A stretch of DNA of 11,876 nucleotides from Deltaproteobacteria bacterium (GTDB lineage Bacteria; Desulfobacterota; Dissulfuribacteria; Dissulfuribacterales; JALVPX01), in the NCBI GenBank assembly GCA_027031565.1, contig JALVPX010000012.1:9011-20886 (forward strand). The letters are read 5' to 3'. The first letter of the stretch is position 1; the number at the start of each line of letters is the position of its first letter. Shown here in pieces: positions 1 to 4,323 of the stretch. Both the position numbers and the translations under genes were made by a program. The notes beneath the pieces are model-generated. The model had not been told where the DNA came from and did not search any database. It saw only the letters and a list, made by a program, of their open reading frames with translations.

Positions 1-13
1 TTGACATATCTGG

Positions 14-101
14 TGGCGGAGGGAGTAGGATTCGAACCCACGGTGCCTTTCGGCACAGCGGTTTTCAAGACCGCCGCCTTAAACCACTCGGCCATCCCTC
101 C
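14..101 (-). tRNA. tRNA-Ser (anticodon UGA)
   Basis: Read on the minus strand, the sequence folds into a complete class II tRNA. The acceptor stem is GGAGGGA/TCCCTCC with discriminator G. A D arm containing GAGTGG follows, then the anticodon stem GCGGT/ACCGC with loop CTTGAAA (anticodon TGA at plus positions 65-67). The long variable arm has the hairpin GTGCC-GAAA-GGCAC, and the T arm is GTGGG/CCTAC with TTCGAAT. The long variable arm and anticodon identify it as serine, decoding UCA and probably UCG/UCU codons. The 3' CCA is genome-encoded at 14-16, and a second CCA follows directly at 11-13. The gene diverges from the fadR-like gene. No terminator is visible in the 13 bases left downstream. 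Confidence 0.96.
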
Positions 102-118
102 GGCAAATTTCACTAAGA

Positions 119-147
119 AAAGTAATGTTGGCCCCTGCAACTGTCAA
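119..147 (-). promoter_or_regulatory. Candidate sigma70-type promoter of the tRNA-Ser gene
   Basis: On the minus strand a perfect TTGACA (plus 142-147) is followed after 17 bases by TACTTT (plus 119-124). Initiation would fall about 10 bases before the tRNA 5' end. The -35 is consensus and the -10 is weak (3 of 6 bases), so this is a plausible but unproven promoter. Confidence 0.4.
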
Positions 148-180
148 GAAGTATTTAACCACTTAACTTTACACCACAAA

Positions 181-235
181 GTGTGAAATTCCTTGAAATA
201 ATACGCTAGGGTTTGATTAAGCCCAATTTTCACAC
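181..235. repeat. Nested inverted repeat in the tRNA/fadR spacer
   Basis: GTGTGAAA (181-188) pairs with TTTCACAC (228-235). Inside lies a second hairpin with arms GGGTTT and AAGCCC (209-224, loop GATT, one T-G wobble). Read on the plus strand the outer stem is followed by a pyrimidine run (CTTTCTTTTTT, 236-246), which gives a terminator-like look. There is no upstream plus-strand gene to terminate, because the tRNA is transcribed the other way. It could be the end of a small plus-strand RNA, a regulator-binding site, or chance in AT-rich DNA. Confidence 0.3.
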
Positions 236-359
236 CTTTCTTTTTTAACCCAGTTTTGGAGAAATTTTCCATACAATGCATAGATAGCTGTTAATTTGAA
301 CATTAATCAAACATGGAGTTTTCCACATTGTTGATGCATAGATTGTGATTTTTTTCCCC

Positions 360-388
360 TTGACACTGCTGACTGGTTGGACTATCTG
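360..388 (+). promoter_or_regulatory. Candidate promoter of the fadR-like gene
   Basis: A perfect TTGACA at 360-365 is separated by 17 bases from TATCTG at 383-388. Transcription would start near 395, inside the inverted repeat at 387-404, about 37 bases before the start codon. The -35 is strong and the -10 is partial (TAT conserved). The overlap with the operator suggests the gene represses itself. Confidence 0.55.
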
Positions 389-404
389 AATGAACATGCA
401 TTCA
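387..404. promoter_or_regulatory. FadR-type operator (inverted repeat TGAATG-N6-CATTCA)
   Basis: The sequence TGAATGAACATGCATTCA is an inverted repeat with six-base perfect arms. From memory, the Bacillus FadR consensus is TGAATGA-M-TAN-TCATTCA; this site agrees at all but about two positions over the same 18-base length. It overlaps the last two bases of the -10 element and the predicted transcription start of the adjacent TetR gene, the classic position for autorepression. The protein encoded next door resembles Bacillus FadR in its recognition-helix region, so site and regulator match. Direct binding is inferred. Confidence 0.7.
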
Positions 405-431
405 TAAATTGACCAAGCATATACATTCCTG

Positions 432-1100
432 ATGAAAGTTGCTGATAAACATCAAAAAATTGTCCAGGCCGCAATTCGGGTCTTTGCCAGAAACGGCTTT
501 TTCAACTCCAAAATTGCGGAAATAGCCAAAGAGGCCAACGTCGCTGACGGAACCATCTACCTCTATTTCAACAATAAATATGATATATTGATCACTATTT
601 TTGAGGAGGAAATAGGCAAGATAATTGCCCGGGTGAAAAGGGAAATAGCCCAGCTGGAAGATCCCCGTTTGAAGCTTGAACGCTTTGCCTATCTGCATCT
701 CAGCCTTGTGGAGGCCAACCGCGACCTGGCTGAGGTCATCCAGGTGGAGCTTCGCCAAAGCAGCAAGTTCATGAAAGAATACCGGAATAAAAAGTTTGCG
801 GAATACCTGAATATCATCTCACAAATTGTTAGGCAGGGCCAGAATGCGGGAATTTTCAAAAAGGAGATAATGCCAGGCATATTCAAAAGGGCCTTTTTCG
901 GTGCATTGGATGAGATGTCGCGGTTCTGGGTGCTTTCAAGCAAAAAGAAGTACAGCGTGGCCACAGCAGCCCGCCAGATCAGCTCTTATTTCATAAATGG
1001 AATCGAATCGAAGCAGGCACCACCAGTCAAGGCGGAACGGCAGCCAAAACCAAACAAATCAAAAACAAAGCGCAAGAAATCATCAAAATCCAAAAAATAG
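432..1100 (+). CDS. TetR family transcriptional regulator, FadR-like (fatty acid metabolism repressor)
   Basis: This 222-residue protein has a typical TetR DNA-binding domain at residues 7-52, with the helix-turn-helix SKIAEIAKEANVADGTIYLYF at about 26-46. The VADGTIYLYF segment, the later ELRQS (106-110), EYLNI (124-128) and FGALDE..RFW (156-166) closely recall Bacillus subtilis FadR (YsiA), which represses beta-oxidation genes and is released by long-chain acyl-CoA. It probably does the same here, at targets outside the window. A Lys/Ser-rich tail at about 195-222 extends beyond the usual FadR length (near 194). The ATG at 432 has no clear Shine-Dalgarno, but no better in-frame start is present. 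A near-consensus FadR site lies in its promoter, arguing for autoregulation. The family call is firm; the acyl-CoA ligand is inferred from resemblance. Confidence 0.85.
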   Translation: MKVADKHQKIVQAAIRVFARNGFFNSKIAEIAKEANVADGTIYLYFNNKYDILITIFEEEIGKIIARVKREIAQLEDPRLKLERFAYLHLSLVEANRDLAEVIQVELRQSSKFMKEYRNKKFAEYLNIISQIVRQGQNAGIFKKEIMPGIFKRAFFGALDEMSRFWVLSSKKKYSVATAARQISSYFINGIESKQAPPVKAERQPKPNKSKTKRKKSSKSKK

Positions 1101-1123
1101 AATTTCTCCCCCGCCTCTGATTC

Positions 1124-2035
1124 ATGACCCAATGGCCGCCTTCAGAATATTTTTATTTTATTCCAGAGCCTGAAAAATATATAGAACACTTACACCATCC
1201 GCTGCCTCCATATATCAGGATCAATCCCATAAAAGCACCAGCCGATAAGATCATGCACCTTTTGAAAGATGAGGGTGTCTTTTTGAAAAAGCTACCTGTA
1301 GACTTTTTTTACAAAGCGGCATGCGGAAAGGAGCTGGGGAACCTCCTCGGCTACCATTTAGGTTATATCTATCCTCAAGCCCTTACCTCTGCCATGCCTG
1401 TTATTGCGTTAAATCCGAAACCCGGTGACCTCATCCTGGACATGTGTGCTGCACCTGGCGGCAAAACCACCCACATGGCTCAGCTCATGGGAGATCAGGG
1501 CACAATAGTGGCCAATGACCGCAGTTTCGGCAGGCTGACCGCCTTGTCAGCAAACATCAAAAGATGCGGTATAACATGTGTGGTAATAACCCAATACAAA
1601 GGTGAACATTTCCCCTACGGTGAGCATTTTGACAAAATTCTCCTTGATGCGCCCTGTTCCGGGGAGGGGAAGTACCGCATTGGCCGGGATGGCAGGCTGC
1701 TTTTCAGTATTTCAGGGCGAACCAACCTTCCTGCGATACAAAAAGGCCTTATTGTGCGCGCCTTTGACTTGCTCAAACCTGGCGGAACGTTGGTATACAG
1801 CACCTGCACCCTCAATCCAGAAGAAAACGAAGGCGTTGTGGATGCGTTGTTGAAAAAAAGAAACGCACTCGTCTTAGGCTGGAATCCCCCGCTGAGATGG
1901 CATCGTGGAATAGACCATTTCAAAGGCCATGCTTATCATGCTCTGGTTACCGGATGCAGGAGATTTTATCCTCACGAGGCAAATTCTGTCGGTTTCTTTG
2001 TGGCAAAAATAGTTAAACCAAAGCAAAATGGATAA
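1124..2035 (+). CDS. NOL1/NOP2/Sun (RsmB/RsmF) family RNA cytosine-C5 methyltransferase, catalytic part
   Basis: A SAM-dependent enzyme of 303 residues that would place a methyl group on carbon 5 of a cytosine in rRNA or tRNA. Visible motifs are the N-terminal IRINP (31-35), the SAM-binding motif I DMCAAPGGKT (106-115), motif IV DAPCSGEG (175-182, release Cys178), motif VI YSTCTLNPEENE (225-236, nucleophile Cys228), and the C-terminal RRFYPHEANSVGFFVAKI (279-296) that normally closes the catalytic domain. Both family cysteines are present. It starts 23 bases after the TetR gene, with no obvious Shine-Dalgarno before ATG 1124. It ends naturally at the domain boundary and overlaps the next gene by 8 bases, which seems to carry the RNA-binding domain that RsmF-type proteins have fused at this point. 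The exact target base cannot be read from sequence; RsmF-like activity on 16S rRNA is one option, a tRNA target another. Confidence 0.9.
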   Translation: MTQWPPSEYFYFIPEPEKYIEHLHHPLPPYIRINPIKAPADKIMHLLKDEGVFLKKLPVDFFYKAACGKELGNLLGYHLGYIYPQALTSAMPVIALNPKPGDLILDMCAAPGGKTTHMAQLMGDQGTIVANDRSFGRLTALSANIKRCGITCVVITQYKGEHFPYGEHFDKILLDAPCSGEGKYRIGRDGRLLFSISGRTNLPAIQKGLIVRAFDLLKPGGTLVYSTCTLNPEENEGVVDALLKKRNALVLGWNPPLRWHRGIDHFKGHAYHALVTGCRRFYPHEANSVGFFVAKIVKPKQNG

Positions 2036-2519
2036 ACAAATTGCTGTCAAATATTGGGAGGAGCGCTTCGGAATCCCCCCTGCCTCATTCCTGCCCTACG
2101 AATTTCATTCATCTACACGAACCATATACATTGCCAGGCAGAGCAGGCATTGCAGAGTGATATCATCATTAAACAAGGATTTTATGGGGCTTCCCTTCTT
2201 GAGGCAGGTTACAAGGTTTCTTAAACCCACCACGGTTGCTGCCCAACGTTTCGGCCATCTTGCCAAGAAAAATGTGATTGAGATAAAGAGAAAGCCTTTG
2301 CTGAGCCTATGTAAAGAAGGGGAAATACGGTGGGAGAAGGGGCCAACAATAACGGGCCCAGGTTATGTGATACTTAATCTCGCCTATCCCGAATCGCACA
2401 CTGCTGCTTTAAGGCGCCATTTTCTTGGGGTTTCCCTGTTTCTTGAACCAGGCAGGCTTTTGTGCAGGCTTCCAAAGAGTATGGCAAAAGGGGTAATAGC
2501 TGCCCTGGAACGAGAGTGA
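2028..2519 (+). CDS. PUA-like RNA-binding protein, probable partner of the upstream m5C methyltransferase
   Basis: A 163-residue protein starting with YWEERFGIPPASF (9-21), an opening I associate with the domain following the catalytic part in RsmF-type methyltransferases. The second half, with GPGYVILNLA (110-119) and LGVSLFLEPGRLLCRLPKS (133-151), looks like the methyltransferase PUA fold ending in a G-R-L-x-x-x-L-P-K pattern. It contains no catalytic motif of its own. Its ATG at 2028 lies inside the upstream gene (ATGGATAA overlap), implying coupled translation and probably a 1:1 complex. Together the two proteins total 466 residues, close to a full-length single-chain RsmF. Because the upstream frame ends exactly where the catalytic domain should end, this looks like a real split rather than a sequencing frameshift. 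The domain assignment comes from pattern memory and is moderately confident. Confidence 0.65.
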   Translation: MDKQIAVKYWEERFGIPPASFLPYEFHSSTRTIYIARQSRHCRVISSLNKDFMGLPFLRQVTRFLKPTTVAAQRFGHLAKKNVIEIKRKPLLSLCKEGEIRWEKGPTITGPGYVILNLAYPESHTAALRRHFLGVSLFLEPGRLLCRLPKSMAKGVIAALERE

Positions 2520-2697
2520 CTACTTAAAGGCCTTTGAATTTCTTATACACGCACAAGCTTTTTTTCATGCCTAAATAGGAAAACAGTGCTATCGCAGATT
2601 TAAATAACGCCCGTTTTTAAAAAATTTCATTTAAGTAATACGCAGGATAAAAGGCATTCGGCAATACAAAACTTTTTAAGGCATAGGCGTAGGGGCG

Positions 2698-2802
2698 GTG
2701 GCTGGGAGTGGCTCCTGAACCATTTTTAACGTGAAGAAATTGAAGAACCTGCGCAGGCGCACGGCAGACCTTTAAAAATGGTGAAGGAGACACACCAGCC
2801 AC
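2698..2802 (+). repeat. Stem-loop repeat element, copy A
   Basis: The element folds into a long interrupted hairpin. The outer helix is GTGGCTGG/CCAGCCAC (2698-2705 with 2795-2802). The conserved helix GTGGCTCCT/AGGAGACAC (2708-2716 with 2785-2793) has one G-A mismatch. A symmetric GA/GA internal loop follows (2717-2718 with 2783-2784), then the perfect 11-base helix ACCATTTTTAA/TTAAAAATGGT (2719-2729 with 2772-2782). The head (2730-2771) contains CGTGAA and GCACG, which can pair as CGTG/CACG (2730-2733 with 2760-2763), and a small CCT-GCGC-AGG hairpin. The orientation given is arbitrary, defined by GTGGCTCCTGA at the left. I do not recognise it as a named RNA family. Confidence 0.85.
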
Positions 2803-2880
2803 TCCATTAAAGACGGCTAAAAAACTTGTCTTACAAAAACACGCCTTAACGGCTGTTCCTTAATTTTTATTTCTCTACAA

Positions 2881-2986
2881 GGTCTAGTGGTGTCTCCTTC
2901 AGAGTTTTCAGAGTTCTTTTCGTGCGGCTGCTCCACATCCTAGCCCCATTCACGCCGAAAACTCTTCAGGAGCCACACACTAGACC
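2881..2986 (-). repeat. Stem-loop repeat element, copy B (inverted, divergent)
   Basis: This has the same architecture as copy A, on the other strand. The outer helix is GGTCTAGTG/CACTAGACC (2881-2889 with 2978-2986). The conserved helix is GTGTCTCCT/AGGAGCCAC (2890-2898 with 2968-2976), the complement of the A core including its G-A mismatch. A GA/GA loop follows (2899-2900 with 2966-2967), then the perfect 9-base helix AGAGTTTTC/GAAAACTCT (2901-2909 with 2957-2965). Read on the minus strand the head again starts near CGTGAA and later has GCACG, giving a CGTG/CACG pairing. The outer and inner helix sequences are unrelated to those of A and C yet perfectly paired, so the fold is conserved while the bases changed. 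Confidence 0.85.
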
Positions 2987-3112
2987 TGACCCGGCCTTGC
3001 CTTCAAAGACAACGGCCTTTCTTTCAAAGAGACTTTTTAAAAGGCGATGCCGCCGATTTTTAATGCATTAGAATCAAAGACTATACGAGATACAAAGCTT
3101 TTGAAATGCACA

Positions 3113-3214
3113 GGCGGGGGAGTGGCTCCTGAACCATTTTTAACGTGAAGAAGATGAAGAACCTTTGCAGGCGCACAGCGGACCTTTAAAAATGGTGAAG
3201 GAGACACCCCAGCC
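3113..3214 (+). repeat. Stem-loop repeat element, copy C (near-duplicate of A)
   Basis: The core (3121-3207) is 87 bases long and differs from the matching stretch of copy A (2707-2793) at only six positions, all in the apical part; both helices are unchanged. Paired segments are GTGGCTCCT/AGGAGACAC (3122-3130 with 3199-3207), the GA/GA loop (3131-3132 with 3197-3198) and ACCATTTTTAA/TTAAAAATGGT (3133-3143 with 3186-3196). The outer helix is less regular than in A: GGC/GCC and GGG/CCC segments with bulges. Copies A and C are direct repeats about 415 bases apart with copy B between them. Confidence 0.85.
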
Positions 3215-3390
3215 ACCCCATAACAACCAGTTGAGGCGCCTGCTTATAGAAACAATACACTTGAACGGTTTTTTCCCGTTTTTTATGATCACCTACATCC
3301 AAGCTTGCGCACAAAGACCACGGCCATCCTTTATATGGATTTTTTGTAACATGATGCTGGTGATTCAAGGAATAAGCGTTAAATCAGCCG

Positions 3391-3409
3391 CTTTGTGTAC
3401 AGCACAAAG
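3391..3409 (-). terminator. Hairpin downstream of the DUF3786 gene, possible weak terminator
   Basis: A perfect seven-base stem CTTTGTG/CACAAAG with a five-base loop lies 67 bases past the stop codon of the minus-strand gene. On the minus strand it is followed by CGGCTGATTT, not a real U run, so intrinsic termination would be poor. It may instead protect the 3' end. Confidence 0.3.
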
Positions 3410-3475
3410 AAGGCGAAGGATTACTCCCGGGGTACCAAGACGATACGAGATGATCCCTGTAAAGAATTTGAAAAC

Positions 3476-4288
3476 TCATGACTCTTCCTCAACCATCATC
3501 TCAGCCATACGCTCCGCAGAGAATATAAGCGATTCTATGTCCAGGAAATCAAGTGCCCTTTTATCAAAGAGGACCTTTACCTTAGCAGGAAAACCATCTT
3601 CCTGATCGCTATCCCAGAAATGCACTTGTACAGGCACCTTCGGCAAAATCGGCACCCTCACGCAAACCTCAGCATGGCAGGGCTCTACGATTTTACCGCC
3701 TATCTTCTTGCACGCCTCCACCAACTCCTTTGAGCGCCCTTCAAAATAGGAACTCAATTTTTCCTCTGTGTAACGGCGCAAGGTAACAACCTTGGAAACT
3801 GAATTTGGAAAGGATTCCAGGCCCACCCACTGCCCGGAAAGCTCTCCCCTTCCACCAAAAAAGACGTAATTATAAAGCAAAATCTGGTCCCTTGGATCGA
3901 GTTCCCGGCCAGAACCGTCTACTATGCCTGACGGTGTAACAACCACCGTTCTTCCTAAATACGTGAATTCGAGGCCTTTGGATCCACCCTCTGACTTGAT
4001 GAGCCTGCCCCCTAATCCTTTTGCACGCTGGCCAAGGTCAACATCCCGGATCTTTTGCTTCAACTCCCGTAACAAGGCGGTATCAGGATCAAGGCCACCA
4101 GAGGCTTCGGCATTTCCAGCTTTTGCTGGAAACATCTCCTCAGCCTTTGACTCGTCGATATATGGACATTGCTTCCATGAGGCCTTCCCTGTTGTAACTC
4201 CTACGCAAAAGGCCATGCACGTCGGGAAACCGCATTCGCCGCAGTTGGTTTTAGGTGTAAGACGGAGTATATCTAGCACATTGGTCAT
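3476..4288 (-). CDS. DUF3786-type protein with N-terminal 4Fe-4S cluster motif
   Basis: A 270-residue protein whose first 43 residues carry Cys16-x2-Cys19-x4-Cys24-x16-Cys41, with NCGECGFPTCMAF around the first three. This is the four-cysteine pattern of the small 4Fe-4S domain found in RnfB and in the corrinoid Fe-S protein of the CO dehydrogenase/acetyl-CoA synthase pathway. After a linker (44-85) comes a globular domain resembling DUF3786 of anaerobes: FTYLGRTVVVTPSG (108-121), DQILLYNYVFFGG (134-146), a Cys pair near 203-208, and PVQVHFWDSDQEDGFPAKVKVLFD (219-242). No signal peptide or membrane segment is visible, so it is probably cytoplasmic. The start is supported by AGGAG nine bases before the ATG. 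It is transcribed divergently from the sugar kinase gene. Its biochemical role is unknown; an electron-transfer or redox-linked role is only suggested by the cluster motif. Confidence 0.85.
   Translation of the reverse strand: MTNVLDILRLTPKTNCGECGFPTCMAFCVGVTTGKASWKQCPYIDESKAEEMFPAKAGNAEASGGLDPDTALLRELKQKIRDVDLGQRAKGLGGRLIKSEGGSKGLEFTYLGRTVVVTPSGIVDGSGRELDPRDQILLYNYVFFGGRGELSGQWVGLESFPNSVSKVVTLRRYTEEKLSSYFEGRSKELVEACKKIGGKIVEPCHAEVCVRVPILPKVPVQVHFWDSDQEDGFPAKVKVLFDKRALDFLDIESLIFSAERMAEMMVEEES
4245..4273 (+). promoter_or_regulatory. Candidate promoter of the kinase-trkH-trkA-rlmD operon
   Basis: TTGGTT (4245-4250) and TATATC (4268-4273) are separated by 17 bases, giving a start near 4280 and a leader of about 44 bases. 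The elements match the sigma70 consensus only partly. The position inside the first codons of the divergent gene follows from the 35-base gap between the two start codons. Confidence 0.3.
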
Positions 4289-4297
4289 ATAGATTGT

Positions 4298-4302
4298 CTC
4301 CT
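4298..4302 (-). promoter_or_regulatory. Ribosome binding site of the DUF3786 gene
   Basis: AGGAG on the minus strand lies nine bases before the ATG at 4286-4288. It fixes the start of that gene. It also occupies the plus-strand stretch where a TTG at 4294 could otherwise open the divergent kinase frame, which makes that TTG an unlikely start. Confidence 0.7.
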
Positions 4303-4323
4303 GTTTCTCTGGAAATAGCTGTT

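Larger units (their letters stand above)
102..431. other. Intergenic region between tRNA-Ser and the fadR-like gene
   Basis: This is a 330-base AT-rich spacer between divergent genes. It holds the tRNA promoter candidate, the nested inverted repeat at 181-235, a ten-base direct repeat ATGCATAGAT (276-285 and 334-343, each a short distance after TTTTCCA), and the promoter/operator of the TetR gene at 360-404. I see no credible open reading frame in it: the short frame that crosses the tRNA is an artefact. Confidence 0.6.
2520..3475. other. Long gene-free region carrying three stem-loop repeat elements
   Basis: About 950 bases lie between two convergent genes with no believable coding sequence: every frame here is short and crosses the repeats. 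The region contains elements A, B and C, an imperfect 18-base direct repeat beginning CGGCCTT (2992-3009 and 3013-3030, 16 of 18 identical), and a copied left flank of A and C (ATACAAA-N-CTTTT from 2664 and from 3090). The phrase GAC-K-ATACGAGAT occurs at about 3079 and 3439. Weak plus-strand hairpins followed by T runs occur at 3264-3284 (AACGG/CCGTT) and 3326-3345 (ATCC/GGAT). The layout looks like an accumulation site of a dispersed structured repeat rather than a decayed gene. Confidence 0.7.

Noticed and set aside
1..186. Plus-strand open frame containing GVGFEPTVPFGTAVFKTAALNHSAIPP
   Set aside because: This peptide is the antisense reading of the tRNA-Ser gene, a well-known false ORF.
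2028..2035. Frameshift breaking an RsmF gene
   Set aside because: The catalytic frame ends at its normal domain end and the next frame has its own ATG and complete domain, so a true gene pair is more likely, although only resequencing can exclude an error.
2617..2802. 61-residue minus-strand open frame (and a similar 60-residue one at 3186-3368)
   Set aside because: Both are largely made of repeat elements A and C read in reverse; the repeat explains the open frame better than a protein does.
2698..3214. Stem-loop copies considered as integron attC sites
   Set aside because: The attC consensus ends (RYYYAAC and GTTRRRY) are not both present, and there is no integron integrase or cassette gene.
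2698..3214. Stem-loop copies considered as a CRISPR array
   Set aside because: There are only three copies, about 100 bases long, in mixed orientation, with irregular spacing and no cas genes.
3165..3605. 146-residue plus-strand open frame
   Set aside because: It runs through repeat element C and then antisense to the 3' end of the DUF3786 gene, and shows no recognisable protein motif.
4294..4323. TTG at 4294 as start of the kinase
   Set aside because: It overlaps the ribosome binding site of the divergent gene, and the extra ten residues do not look conserved; ATG 4324 begins at a typical N-terminus.
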